DNA from: JBDSTZ01 sp039927975
GTDB lineage: Bacteria > Pseudomonadota > Gammaproteobacteria > Burkholderiales > Burkholderiaceae_D
Assembly (NCBI GenBank): GCA_039927975.1
Contig: JBDSTZ010000022.1
Location: forward strand, 1 to 22,795
Reading direction: 5' to 3'
DNA: 22,795 nt
Positions 6,595-15,689 of this stretch are shown here, one piece after another. Within the stretch, counting starts at the first letter, position 1; every line of letters starts with the position of its first letter. Position numbers and translations under genes: made by a program. The notes under the pieces were generated by a model. That model was not told the DNA's origin, did not search any database, and saw only the letters and a list, made by a program, of their open reading frames with translations.

Positions 6595-7215
6595 ATGAAG
6601 CCGCTCGACAGAAAAATTTACTTGGCATCGAAAAGCCCGCGCCGGCGTGAACTGCTGCGCCAGATCGGCGTGGAGTTCGAGCTGCTCATGTTGCGCAACG
6701 ATAATGGGCGGGGTCCCGACGTGACCGAGATCGTCCATCCGAACGAAGCGGCCATCGATTATGTGGCCCGCGTGGCCAACGAGAAAGCCGCGTTCGCCTG
6801 GAACATGGTGCAGACCCGGCGCCTGTCGCCGCGCCCCGTGCTGGCGGCCGACACCACCGTCACCATCGACGGCGAAATTCTGGGCAAACCGGCCAACACC
6901 GCCGAGGCGGTGGCCATGCTGCAAAAACTGTCGGGCCAAACCCACCAGGTGCTGACCTGCGTTGCAGTGCACCATACCGACATGGCCGAGCAGGTGACGC
7001 AAGTGTCGCTGGTGCGCTTCGGCACCCTGTCGCCAGCCTCGATCGCCGCCTATTGCGCCACCAGCGAACCCTACGACAAGGCCGGCGGCTACGGCATCCA
7101 GGGCCTCGCCTCGCTGTTCGTCGCGCATATCGAAGGCAGCCATTCGGGCATCATGGGCCTGCCGCTGTACGAGACGGCCAAGCTGCTGCGCAAGGCCGGG
7201 ATCCCGCTGCCCTGA
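6595..7215 (+). CDS. maf: Maf-type nucleoside triphosphate pyrophosphatase
   Basis: 206 aa. Maf proteins hydrolyse non-canonical or excess nucleoside triphosphates to monophosphates; this one resembles the YhdE (dTTP/UTP) branch. It has the N-terminal LASKSPRRRELL (10-21), AADTTVTIDGEILGKP (84-99) with the likely catalytic Asp86, YDKAGGYGIQG (160-170) and SGIMGLPLYET (184-194). Substrate class is inferred from motif resemblance. It sits between rlmH and rng, the usual order in Burkholderiales. The 107 bp before rng show no clear terminator. Confidence 0.94.
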   Translation: MKPLDRKIYLASKSPRRRELLRQIGVEFELLMLRNDNGRGPDVTEIVHPNEAAIDYVARVANEKAAFAWNMVQTRRLSPRPVLAADTTVTIDGEILGKPANTAEAVAMLQKLSGQTHQVLTCVAVHHTDMAEQVTQVSLVRFGTLSPASIAAYCATSEPYDKAGGYGIQGLASLFVAHIEGSHSGIMGLPLYETAKLLRKAGIPLP

Positions 7216-7322
7216 CCCAGATTGGATGGGCTTGCGGCCACGCCGCACGCCCGCCGCCGCCCGCCCGCTTTTCGCACGCGCATGTTCCACCAAGGCACAC
7301 CTTGCCCGTGTATCATCGCGCT

Positions 7323-8786
7323 ATGAACGAAGACATCCTCATTAATATCACCCCGCAGGAAACGCGCGTCGCGCTGATCCTGCAAGGCGCCGTGCAGGAA
7401 TTGCACATCGAACGCACGCTCACGCGCGGCCTGGCCGGCAACGTGTACTCCGGCAAGGTGGTGCGCGTGCTGCCAGGCATGCAATCGGCCTTCATCGACA
7501 TCGGCCTCGAGCGCGCCGCCTTCCTCCACGTGGCCGACATCTGGGAAGCCCGCACCCACGAAGGCCAGAACATGGCGCCGACGCCGATCGAAAAGATCCT
7601 GTTCGACGGCCAGGTATTGACGGTGCAGGTGATCAAGGACCCGATCGGCACCAAGGGCGCGCGCCTGTCGACCCAGATCTCGATCGCCGGCCGCATGCTG
7701 GTGTATCTGCCGCAGGACAACCATATCGGCATCTCGCAAAAGATCGAAAAGGAATCCGAGCGCGAACTGCTGCGCAACCGCCTGCAGAGCCTGTTGCCGC
7801 CGGAGGAGAAAGGCGGCTACATCGTGCGTACGATGGCCGAGGAAGCCAGCGACACCGACCTCGCCGCCGACGTCGATTACCTGCGCAAGACATGGAGCGC
7901 GATCACGCTTGGCGCGCGCACCCGGCCGGCCACCAGCCTGCTCTACCAGGACCTCAACCTGGCCCAGCGCGTGCTGCGCGACTTCGTGCACGACGAGACG
8001 GCCAGCATCCAGGTCGATTCGCGCGAGAACTATTTGAAGCTGGTGGAATTCGCCAAGGCTTACACCCCGAGCGAACTGACCCGCCTGCAGCACTACACCG
8101 GCGAGCGACCGCTGTTCGACCTGTACGGCGTGGAAGAGGAAATCCTGCGCGCGCTCGGGCGCCGGGTCGATCTCAAGTCGGGCGGCTACCTGATCGTCGA
8201 CCAGACCGAGGCGATGACGACCATCGACGTCAATACCGGCGGTTTCGTCGGCGGGCGCAATTTTGCCGACACCATCTTCAAGACCAATCTGGAAGCGGCG
8301 CATGCGATCGCGCGCCAGCTGCGCCTGCGCAATCTGGGCGGCATCATCATTCTCGACTTCATCGACATGGACAATACCGAGCATCGCAACGCGGTGCTGT
8401 CGGAATTGAAGAAGACCTTGTCGCGCGACCGCACAAAGGTATCGGTGAGTAATTTCTCCGCGCTGGGGCTGGTCGAAATGACCCGCAAGCGCACCCGCGA
8501 ATCGCTCGCGCATATCCTGTGCGAACCCTGCCCGGCCTGCGCCGGCAAGGGCCAGGTCAAGACCTCGCGCACCATCTGCTACGAAATCCTGCGCGAATTG
8601 CTGCGCGAGGCGAAGCAGTTCAATCCGCGTGAATTCCGGATCCTGGCGTCGCAGGAAGTGGTCGATCTGTTCCTGGAAGAAGAGTCGCAGCACCTGGCGA
8701 TGCTGGGCGATTTTATCGGCAAGAAGGTGTCCTTGCAGGTCGAGACGGCATATCACCAGGAGCAGTACGACGTCATTTTGATGTAG
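7323..8786 (+). CDS. rng: Ribonuclease G
   Basis: 487 aa, matching RNase G and lacking the long C-terminal scaffold of RNase E. This endonuclease trims the 5' end of 16S rRNA and degrades some mRNAs. An S1-like RNA-binding region lies near residues 35-120 (VYSGKVVRVLPGMQSAFIDI). Catalytic metal-binding aspartates are in TIDVNTGG (Asp302) and DFIDMDN (Asp345), spaced as in RNase E. The zinc-link CPAC is at 403-406 and supports dimer formation. The frame is open upstream to 7053, but homology begins at the ATG at 7323 (MNEDILINITPQETRVA). The stop lies 5 bp from the stop of the convergent GGDEF/EAL gene. Confidence 0.95.
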   Translation: MNEDILINITPQETRVALILQGAVQELHIERTLTRGLAGNVYSGKVVRVLPGMQSAFIDIGLERAAFLHVADIWEARTHEGQNMAPTPIEKILFDGQVLTVQVIKDPIGTKGARLSTQISIAGRMLVYLPQDNHIGISQKIEKESERELLRNRLQSLLPPEEKGGYIVRTMAEEASDTDLAADVDYLRKTWSAITLGARTRPATSLLYQDLNLAQRVLRDFVHDETASIQVDSRENYLKLVEFAKAYTPSELTRLQHYTGERPLFDLYGVEEEILRALGRRVDLKSGGYLIVDQTEAMTTIDVNTGGFVGGRNFADTIFKTNLEAAHAIARQLRLRNLGGIIILDFIDMDNTEHRNAVLSELKKTLSRDRTKVSVSNFSALGLVEMTRKRTRESLAHILCEPCPACAGKGQVKTSRTICYEILRELLREAKQFNPREFRILASQEVVDLFLEEESQHLAMLGDFIGKKVSLQVETAYHQEQYDVILM

Positions 8787-8791
8787 AAGTT

Positions 8792-11488
8792 CTATTCCTC
8801 GACGCCGCTCAACTGCGAGTTCGCTACCCGCTCCGCCATGAACGCGGCGAATTCGTCGGCCGGCATCGGCCGCGCGAAATGAAAACCCTGGGCCTCGTCG
8901 CAGCGCTGGATATTGAGCAGCTTGAGCGAGCGCTCGTCTTCCACCCCTTCGGCGATCGTCTTCAGATTCAGGCTGCGCGCAATCTGGATAATCGCCCGCA
9001 CGATCGTCGCGTCGCTCGGATTGTCGGCCATATTGCGCACGAAGGACTGGTCGATCTTCAGCTTGTCGACGGAAAAGCGCTTCAGGTAGGACAGGCTCGA
9101 ATAACCGGTGCCGAAATCGTCGATCGACAGTTTCACCCCCAGCGCCTTGAGCCGGGCGACCGTCGCCAGCACGTTTTCCGTATCCTGGATGAGGATCGAT
9201 TCGGTCAGTTCGAGTTCGAGGCAGCCCGGATCGAGCCCGCTTTCAGTCAGCGCCTGCGCGACCTGTTTTTCGATGCCGCCGCGCTGAAACTGGACCGACG
9301 ACAGATTGACCGCGATAACCAGGCCGGGCAGGCCGGCGTCGCGCCACGCCACCGCCTGGCGGCAGGCTTCGCGGATGACCCAGGCGCCGATCGGCACGAT
9401 CAGCCCGCACGCTTCGGCGATCGGAATGAAGCGGCCCGGCGGCACCAGCCCGAGCTCGTCATGCTGGAGGCGGATCAAGGCTTCCGCGCCGATCACCGCG
9501 CCCGACGCAAGATCGATCTGCGGCTGGTAATGCAGCACGAATTCATCGAATTCAAGCGCGTGGCCGAGATGGGTGCGGATGCGTAAATCCTCACCGGCGT
9601 TGATATTCATCTGCTCGGCATAAAAGCGGTAAATGTCGCGCCCGGCCAGCTTGGCCTGGAACAGCGCGGTGCCGGCTTTCTTGAGCAGGGTTTCAAAGTC
9701 GTTGCCGTCGTCCGGGTACACTGCAATGCCGATCGAGAACGACGACAGCAGGCTATGGCCGTTGATGCTGTACGGCCTCTTCATGCAGGCGCTGATTTTC
9801 TCGGCGACGTCGATCATGCCGTCGAAATCGCGCATGTCCGACAACACCACGAGGAATTCGTCGCCGCCGTGCCGGCTGAGGGTATCGGTAGGATTGATGC
9901 ATTCGCGCAGGCGCACCGCGATCATTTTCAGCAAATCGTCGCCGAGCAAATGACCGAGCGTGTCGTTGATGGTCTTGAAATCGTCCAGATCGAGAAACAG
10001 CAGGGCCGCCTTGGCGCCCGCGCGCTGCGCATACGACATCGCCATCGCCATGTGGTCCTTGGCCATCAGCCGGTTCGGCAGCTTGGTCAGGGCGTCGTGA
10101 TAGGCGAGAAATTCAATCTGTTCATTGGCTGACTTGCGCTCGGTGATGTCGCGCGTGACCGCCACCACCGAGGTGATGTCGCCACGCGCATTGCGCAGCG
10201 GCGAGGCGTGGGTTTCCAGCCAGCGCAGCGTGCCTTTCATGCCGCGTATCCTGTATTCGAGCCGGCCGCTGTCGCCGTGCAGCACGCGCGCATTGAGCCG
10301 GCTGAATTGCTCCCGATATTCGGCATCGATAAAGCTGAGCGTTCCGACCCGGTTGGCTTCCTCGATCGAATCGACTTCGAGCATCGCCAGGCCGGCCCGG
10401 TTCATCTGGCGCAGCTCGCCATCGGGCCCGATCACCTTCACGCATTCCGGTTCGCATTCGACGATGGTGTGCAGGAATTCGCGCTGTTCCCGCAGCGAAT
10501 TGACCGCCACCGTTTGCCGGTGCCAGCCGCGGTACAGCAGATGGCTAAGGGCCAGCAGGACGACGATGAACAGCAGCACCAGCCCGCCGGTCATCGCGCT
10601 TTCCTGGCGCCATGAGGCGAGGTAATCCGTGGTGGCCAGGCCGACAATGATATACAGCGGGGTGTCGGGGATTTTTCGAAATGCCGTGAAGCGCTCGATG
10701 CCGTCGATCGGCGTGGTATTGAAAAAACTGCCTTCAAGGCGCCCTTCCTCAATTACCTGGCGTAATTGCGGCGAGGCGTCGGCATTGCCGGGCGGCGTGG
10801 ATGCCTCGCGCGGGGTCGGGTAGCGCGCCAGCAGGCCTGTGGTGGCGTCGCGCAGCGATACCGTGCCGGCCCGTCCAATATCGAGTCCGGCAAACGAATC
10901 GGTGAAGAACGACAGCGGAATGGCGGTGTAGACGACGCCGCCGAAACTGCCGTCGGGCCGCGATATCCGGCGCCCCACCGGCAGCACCCATTTGCTGTCA
11001 ATCCGCGAAAACGTCGGCGGCTCGATCGCCATCGCGACACTGGGCGAATCCTTCATGCGCTGGAAGGTCGGACGCTGCGACACGTCGATTTTCTGGTCTT
11101 GCCGCACGCCGAGGCCGTAACGCACTATGCCCGCCTCGTCGGCCACCCGCAAGCCGCCCAGTTCAGGCATCTGCGCCTGCCGGTAGGCCAGGAACGCATT
11201 CATTTTTTCCGCATTGAAGCTGCCGCTGGCCAGCTCCCACTTGAATTCTTCTTCCACCGACAGCAAGGTCAGTTCGACTTTCTCAAGGGTGCCGGTCAGG
11301 CTCTGCTCGAACACCCGGGTCAGGTTCTGGGCGTCGATCCGGGCCCGGTCGCCGTAGTGCCGGTGGCTGTCGTAAATCGACAGGCCGGCCAGCGCGAGTA
11401 TGCACAGATTGAGCATCAGCACGCACAAGACCAGTCGCCGGGTGAAATGCCCGGGCGCGCTTGCGGCGCTTTCTGCGTTTGTCGACAT
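8792..11488 (-). CDS. Membrane Cache-PAS-GGDEF-EAL cyclic-di-GMP protein
   Basis: 898 aa from the ATG at 11488, which has a GGGAT-type ribosome site. The frame is open further upstream, but those residues do not look like protein. Order: membrane segment (about 19-39), periplasmic Cache-like sensor (45-295), second membrane segment (301-320), PAS domain (330-450), GGDEF domain and EAL domain. GGDEF is intact at 541-545, so diguanylate cyclase activity is possible. The inhibitory RxxD site five residues before it reads NPTD (532-535), so product inhibition is probably lost. The EAL motif (669-671), the glutamate of LTES, DDFGTGYSSL (790-799) and AEGVE are present, so phosphodiesterase activity is also expected. 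The ligand is unknown. It is transcribed away from the acetate-transport genes. Confidence 0.93.
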   Translation of the reverse strand: MSTNAESAASAPGHFTRRLVLCVLMLNLCILALAGLSIYDSHRHYGDRARIDAQNLTRVFEQSLTGTLEKVELTLLSVEEEFKWELASGSFNAEKMNAFLAYRQAQMPELGGLRVADEAGIVRYGLGVRQDQKIDVSQRPTFQRMKDSPSVAMAIEPPTFSRIDSKWVLPVGRRISRPDGSFGGVVYTAIPLSFFTDSFAGLDIGRAGTVSLRDATTGLLARYPTPREASTPPGNADASPQLRQVIEEGRLEGSFFNTTPIDGIERFTAFRKIPDTPLYIIVGLATTDYLASWRQESAMTGGLVLLFIVVLLALSHLLYRGWHRQTVAVNSLREQREFLHTIVECEPECVKVIGPDGELRQMNRAGLAMLEVDSIEEANRVGTLSFIDAEYREQFSRLNARVLHGDSGRLEYRIRGMKGTLRWLETHASPLRNARGDITSVVAVTRDITERKSANEQIEFLAYHDALTKLPNRLMAKDHMAMAMSYAQRAGAKAALLFLDLDDFKTINDTLGHLLGDDLLKMIAVRLRECINPTDTLSRHGGDEFLVVLSDMRDFDGMIDVAEKISACMKRPYSINGHSLLSSFSIGIAVYPDDGNDFETLLKKAGTALFQAKLAGRDIYRFYAEQMNINAGEDLRIRTHLGHALEFDEFVLHYQPQIDLASGAVIGAEALIRLQHDELGLVPPGRFIPIAEACGLIVPIGAWVIREACRQAVAWRDAGLPGLVIAVNLSSVQFQRGGIEKQVAQALTESGLDPGCLELELTESILIQDTENVLATVARLKALGVKLSIDDFGTGYSSLSYLKRFSVDKLKIDQSFVRNMADNPSDATIVRAIIQIARSLNLKTIAEGVEDERSLKLLNIQRCDEAQGFHFARPMPADEFAAFMAERVANSQLSGVEE

Positions 11489-11905
11489 GACGTTATCCCG
11501 GCTCCGTGGACGTTTTGCGTCCTTGTAGTGGTGACAAACAATCGATATTGGGTAATGAACTGGTAGCCACATCCGCGCGTGCCCGGAATTCCCGGTGCGC
11601 CAATGCGCCAATGCGCCAATGGGACATAAGCATAACAGAGCTCAATCCGGACATGCCATTTGCATGGAATTGGCAAAACCGAAAGTCAAAAACGCCGCAA
11701 CAAAAAGATGAGCAAGCAAAATTTGTCCTGAACAAAAACTATCAGGGCTTTGCTCATGTTGACAATAAGGATTTGAACAAACCGTGGGAACTGTTCCACA
11801 TCCCGGACGGTCCGATAGAGACGGAAGCGCTGAACGCGCGGGACTGGCGCGGTCGGTGCCGCCGGATACCACAGCCCGCTCACTATAAGACCAAGGGAGA
11901 CGAAC
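11489..11905. other. Divergent intergenic region between GGDEF/EAL gene and DUF485-actP
   Basis: 417 bp with no convincing gene. It holds three head-to-tail 8-bp repeats (11596-11619), a 15-bp palindrome CATGC-N5-GCATG near 11652-11666, and a lower-GC tract around 11660-11790. A TTGACA word at 11759-11764 could be a -35 for the acetate genes, but no matching -10 is seen. It must carry the promoters of both divergent units. Confidence 0.5.
11596..11619. repeat. Tandem 8-bp repeat, three copies
   Basis: TGCGCCAA occurs three times in direct succession (11596-11603, 11604-11611, 11612-11619), followed by a partial step. It lies in the divergent promoter region, so copy-number change could alter spacing of regulatory sites. 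No function is known. Confidence 0.7.
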
Positions 11906-12214
11906 ATGCAAAACGACATTGTCGAAAGGATCGAAGCGAATCCCAACTACCAGCGCCTGGTGCACGAACGGTCCACCTTCGGCTGGATCCTGGCCTGGCT
12001 GATGCTGATTGTCTACTACGGTTTCATCCTGCTGGTGGCCTTCAACCGCGAGCTGCTCAGCACGCCCATCGGCAGCGGCGTGACCACCTGGGGCATGCCG
12101 ATCGGCCTGTTCGTGATCCTGTTCACCGTCGTGGTGACAGGCATTTACGTGCGCCGCGCCAACAACACCTATGATGCGCTCACCGCCGCCATCAAGCAGG
12201 AGGTGGCGCCATGA
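11906..12214 (+). CDS. yjcH: DUF485 (YjcH-type) membrane protein
   Basis: 102 aa small inner-membrane protein with two hydrophobic helices (about 27-45 and 63-82). The N-terminus NPNYQRLVHERSTFGWILAW is typical of DUF485. The family is almost always encoded directly before the acetate symporter ActP, but its role is not settled. A strong Shine-Dalgarno GGGAG (11895-11899) precedes the ATG. Its stop overlaps the actP start in ATGA (12211-12214), indicating coupled translation with the transporter. Confidence 0.92.
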   Translation: MQNDIVERIEANPNYQRLVHERSTFGWILAWLMLIVYYGFILLVAFNRELLSTPIGSGVTTWGMPIGLFVILFTVVVTGIYVRRANNTYDALTAAIKQEVAP

Positions 12215-13929
12215 ACCGTTACGCTCTTGCGGGGGCCGACCCAGCCGGTGGCCGCAGCGGTCGTCCAGCCAAGCGGCTCGCCGCGCTGGGCGCGACGCTC
12301 GCGCTGGCCGGCGCGCACCTCGCCAGCCATGCGGCCGACGTGCCCGGCCAAACCGTGCGGCAGCCGACCAACTGGACCGCCATCATCATGTTCGCCGTGT
12401 TCGTGCTGCTGACGCTCTACATCACCAAATGGGCCGCGGCGCGCACCCGTTCGGCGGCCGACTTCTACAACGCCGGCGGCGGCATCACCGGCTTCCAGAA
12501 CGGCCTGGCGATCGCCGGCGACTACATGTCGGCCGCCTCCTTCCTCGGCATCTCTGCCGCCGTGTTCGCCAACGGCTACGACGGTCTCATCTATTCGATC
12601 GGCTTCCTGGTCGGCTGGCCCGTCATCACCTTCCTGATGGCCGAGCGCTTGCGCAACCTGGGCCGCTTCACCTTCGCCGACGTCGCCGCCTACCGATTCG
12701 CGCAAACGCCCATCCGCGCCTTCGCCGCCTCCGGCACCCTGGTGGTGGTGGCGTTCTACCTGATCGCGCAAATGGTCGGCGCCGGCCAGCTCATCAAACT
12801 GCTGTTCGGCCTCGACTACTGGATCGCGGTCGTCATCGTCGGCGTGCTGATGATGGTCTACGTGCTGTTCGGCGGCATGACCGCCACCACCTGGGTGCAG
12901 ATCATCAAGGCCGTCATGCTGCTGGCCGGCGCCACCTTCATGGCCCTGGTGGTCATGCTGCAATTTGGCTTCAGCACCGAGGCGCTGTTCGCCCGCGCGG
13001 TCGCGGTGCACACCAAAAAGGCCGCCATCATGGGGCCGGGCACCTTCATCACCGATCCCATCTCGGCCATCTCCTTCGGCATGGCGCTGATGTTCGGCAC
13101 GGCCGGCCTGCCGCACATCCTGATGCGCTTCTTCACCGTGCCAAGCGCCAAGGAAGCGCGCAAGTCGGTGCTCTGGGCCACCACCTGGATCGCCTATTTC
13201 TACATCCTGACCTTCATCATCGGCTTCGGCGCCATCGTGCTGGTGAGTACCAATCCGGCCTTTCTCGACCCGGCCGGCAAAATGCTCGGCGGCACCAACA
13301 TGGCCGCCATCCACCTGGCCAACGCGGTGGGCGGCAACGTCTTCCTCGGCTTCATCTCGGCGGTCGCCTTCGCCACCATCCTCGCGGTGGTGGCGGGCCT
13401 GACGCTGTCGGGCGCCTCGGCCGTGTCGCACGACCTGTACGCGACCGTCTTCAAGAAGGGCAAGGCCACCAGCGCCAGCGAGCTCTACGTTTCGCGCATC
13501 ACCACCGTGGTGCTGGGGATCGTCGCCGTCGTCCTCGGCATCGTGTTCGAGAAGCAGAACGTCGCCTTCATGGTGTCGCTGGCCTTCGCCATCGCCGCCT
13601 CGGCCAACTTCCCGGTGCTGTTCATGTCGGTGCTGTGGAAAGACTGCACGACGCGCGGCGCGACCATCGGCGGCTTCCTCGGGCTCGTCACGGCTTTCGG
13701 ACTCACGGTCGTGTCCAAGTCGGTGTGGGTCGACGTGCTGGGCCACAAGACGGCGATCTTCCCCTACACCTCGCCCGCCTTGTTTTCAATGATCGTCGGC
13801 TTCCTCGGTATCTGGCTGTTCTCCGTACTCGACCACAGCGAACAGGCCAGGCTGGACCGCGCCGGCTACCGCGCCCAGCGGGTGCGCTCGGAGACCGGCA
13901 TCGGCGCGGTGACGACGGCCGGCCATTAA
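12211..13929 (+). CDS. actP: Cation/acetate symporter, sodium:solute symporter family
   Basis: 572 aa, many membrane segments. ActP takes up acetate and other short carboxylates with a cation across the inner membrane. A cleavable-looking signal sequence ends near AGAHLASHAA (33-42), as in known ActP. The family block from RSAADFYNAGGGITGFQNG (80-98) to AGDYMSAASFLGISAAVF (102-119) is intact. Further helices include SISF and GTAGLPHILMRFFTV-type segments around 290-310. It follows the DUF485 gene with a 4-bp overlap. No acs gene is nearby in the window. Confidence 0.94.
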   Translation: MNRYALAGADPAGGRSGRPAKRLAALGATLALAGAHLASHAADVPGQTVRQPTNWTAIIMFAVFVLLTLYITKWAAARTRSAADFYNAGGGITGFQNGLAIAGDYMSAASFLGISAAVFANGYDGLIYSIGFLVGWPVITFLMAERLRNLGRFTFADVAAYRFAQTPIRAFAASGTLVVVAFYLIAQMVGAGQLIKLLFGLDYWIAVVIVGVLMMVYVLFGGMTATTWVQIIKAVMLLAGATFMALVVMLQFGFSTEALFARAVAVHTKKAAIMGPGTFITDPISAISFGMALMFGTAGLPHILMRFFTVPSAKEARKSVLWATTWIAYFYILTFIIGFGAIVLVSTNPAFLDPAGKMLGGTNMAAIHLANAVGGNVFLGFISAVAFATILAVVAGLTLSGASAVSHDLYATVFKKGKATSASELYVSRITTVVLGIVAVVLGIVFEKQNVAFMVSLAFAIAASANFPVLFMSVLWKDCTTRGATIGGFLGLVTAFGLTVVSKSVWVDVLGHKTAIFPYTSPALFSMIVGFLGIWLFSVLDHSEQARLDRAGYRAQRVRSETGIGAVTTAGH

Positions 13930-13980
13930 GCGGACGCTGTCGGTGTGTCGGTGTCGCCGGCGTATGGTGCGGCCAGCAAG

Positions 13981-14094
13981 GCGTGCGCGGCGCGCCTGAG
14001 ACGCTCAGACGGCGTGCGGGAAGCGTGCGCGGGGCGGCGGGCCTGAAACGCTCAGCCGGCGCCCGGGAAGCGTGCGCGGCGCGGCGCGCCGAGG
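13981..14094. repeat. Imperfect tandem repeats after actP
   Basis: Two units of 42 and 47 bp (13981-14022, 14023-14069) each begin GCGTGCGCGG and end GCGGGAA or CCGGGAA; a shortened third copy starts at 14070. Unit 1 contains CTGAG-ACG-CTCAG, a small perfect hairpin; unit 2 keeps it with one mismatch. It lies between actP and the PfpI gene and may form RNA structure at the transcript end. Confidence 0.7.
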
Positions 14095-14138
14095 ATAGCG
14101 CGTATGCTGTATTTTTTATCAAGCACGATGGAGCGGCA

Positions 14139-14828
14139 ATGAATATCCTGATGGTCCTCACCTCGCACGATCAACTCGGCGACACCGGCAAGAAAACCGG
14201 TTTCTGGCTCGAAGAGTTTGCCGCGCCTTATTACATCTTCAAGGATGCGGGAGCACAGCTGACGCTCGCTTCCCCGCGCGGCGGTCAACCACCGCTGGAC
14301 CCGAAGAGCGACGAGCCGGACGCGCACACCGAGGCGACGCGGCGTTTCGATCAGGATGCGGAGGCGAAACAGGCGCTCGCCAGCACCGTCAAACTGGCGG
14401 ACGTGGCGGCGGACGACTTCGACGCCGTCTTCTATCCAGGCGGCCACGGTCCGCTGTGGGATCTGGCGAACGATGCGCAGTCGATCCGGTTGATCGAGTC
14501 GATGATTGCCGCGGGCAAGCCGGTCACGGCCGTCTGTCACGCGCCAGGAGTGCTGCGCCACGTCAAGGCGCCAGATGGCGCGCCGCTGGTCAAAGGAAAA
14601 CGGGTGACGGGCTTTACCAACACCGAAGAGGCGGCAGTCGGGCTGACCGACATCGTGCCTTTCCTGGTCGAGGATGCGCTGGTGGACAACGGCGGCCAGT
14701 ACAGCAAGGGGCCGGACTGGCAGCCTTACGTGGTCAGTGACGGCAACTTGATCACCGGTCAGAATCCGGCATCGTCGGCGCCGGCCGCTGAGGCGACGTT
14801 GCAACTGCTGGCGGCGCAGCCCGCCTGA
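14139..14828 (+). CDS. DJ-1/PfpI family protein (class I glutamine amidotransferase-like)
   Basis: 229 aa. The fold has a nucleophile-elbow Cys133 in AVCHAPGVL followed by His134, the upstream PGGHGPLWD (100-108), and an acidic residue at Glu25 in GFWLEE. This arrangement matches the Hsp31/DJ-1 branch, whose members act as glyoxalase III, chaperone or deglycase-type stress proteins. Which of these applies cannot be read from sequence. The start chosen is the ATG at 14139, where family similarity begins; the frame is open far upstream, antisense-like through actP, but that is not coding. It lies 209 bp after actP, separated by tandem repeats, so it probably has its own promoter. Confidence 0.9.
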   Translation: MNILMVLTSHDQLGDTGKKTGFWLEEFAAPYYIFKDAGAQLTLASPRGGQPPLDPKSDEPDAHTEATRRFDQDAEAKQALASTVKLADVAADDFDAVFYPGGHGPLWDLANDAQSIRLIESMIAAGKPVTAVCHAPGVLRHVKAPDGAPLVKGKRVTGFTNTEEAAVGLTDIVPFLVEDALVDNGGQYSKGPDWQPYVVSDGNLITGQNPASSAPAAEATLQLLAAQPA

Positions 14829-14857
14829 GCACGAGAGCACGCGAGTAGCGCGTGTGG

Positions 14858-14873
14858 TGAGCTCGCGCGCTCA
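14858..14873. terminator. Weak hairpin between convergent genes
   Basis: TGAGC-TCGCGC-GCTCA forms a 5-bp stem between the stops of the PfpI gene and the convergent oxidoreductase gene. No T-tract follows on either strand, so intrinsic termination is doubtful. The surrounding 90 bp also repeat CAGCTCGCC twice. Confidence 0.25.
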
Positions 14874-14917
14874 GCTCGCCGTGCCAGTCGCCCGGCCAGC
14901 TCGCCCGGCTACCCTGC

Positions 14918-15592
14918 CTATTGCCCGCGTTGACTGAGCGCGTTGATATCGGCGCTCTCGAGCACCCGCTTCGGCGCCCCGTGCCGCGTGGCCGACAGCA
15001 TCGCCTGGCCGAGCTGGGGCGAACTCAACACCTGATCCGGCAGCATCTTGCGCAGCAAAGGCAGCATAGGCTTGAGCAAGGAATAAAACACGCGGTACGC
15101 CGCCGTCTTGGACTTGACGCCGCCCACCGGCTGAATCATCCCCGGCCTGAAAATATAGACGGCGCGAAACGGCAACTGCAGCAGCGCGTTCTCGGTCTTG
15201 CCGCGCACGCGCTCCCACATGACGCGGCTCTGCTCGCTGCTATCGGCGCCCGCGCCTGACACATAGATGAACACCATCGACGGATTGCAGCGCGCCAGCA
15301 CGGTGGCGGCGGCCAGCGTCAGCTCGTACGTCAAATGCGTATATTTTTTCTCCGACATCCCCGACGACGTGACGCCGATGCAGAAATAGCAGGCATCGAA
15401 GCCGGTCATGTCTTCCTCGATGGCGCTGTAGTCGAACATGTCGGCGTGCACCAGCTCGCGCAGCTTCTCGTGCGCCAGCCCGGTCGGCGTGCGGCCGATG
15501 GTTTTTACCAGCTCCACACGCGGGTCGCTCAGACATTCGCGCAGCACGCTCTGCCCCACCATGCCGGTGGCGCCGAAAATCAATACCTTCAC
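14918..15592 (-). CDS. NAD(P)-binding oxidoreductase, atypical SDR/NmrA-like
   Basis: 224 aa. The N-terminal Rossmann dinucleotide-binding loop is GATGMVG (7-13). Later come DACYFCIGVTSS, a serine in YVSGAGADSS, and KTENALL with a lysine where atypical SDR proteins have theirs, followed by IFRPGMI. The architecture is like HTATIP2/YbjT-type NAD(P)H-binding proteins. The substrate cannot be predicted. It faces the PfpI gene with 89 bp between the stops. A tandem-repeat gap separates it from the tup operon upstream, so it is probably a separate unit. Confidence 0.88.
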   Translation of the reverse strand: MKVLIFGATGMVGQSVLRECLSDPRVELVKTIGRTPTGLAHEKLRELVHADMFDYSAIEEDMTGFDACYFCIGVTSSGMSEKKYTHLTYELTLAAATVLARCNPSMVFIYVSGAGADSSEQSRVMWERVRGKTENALLQLPFRAVYIFRPGMIQPVGGVKSKTAAYRVFYSLLKPMLPLLRKMLPDQVLSSPQLGQAMLSATRHGAPKRVLESADINALSQRGQ

Positions 15593-15689
15593 ATCTGCCT
15601 CGCCCGATGATGATCAAAGCGACATGATACTCGCGGGCGCCACGCCGCCGCTCGCCCCGCACGCATCAATGCCGACACCATCGTCCCGG

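Noticed and set aside
7053..7322. An N-terminal extension of RNase G
   Set aside because: The extension overlaps maf in another frame and has GC-shadow composition. RNase G similarity begins exactly at the ATG at 7323.
12171..14138. A long plus-strand frame continuous with the PfpI gene, giving an apparent 885-aa protein
   Set aside because: It runs out of frame through actP and its sequence is Arg/His/Pro-rich. Only the part from 14139 shows a real family.
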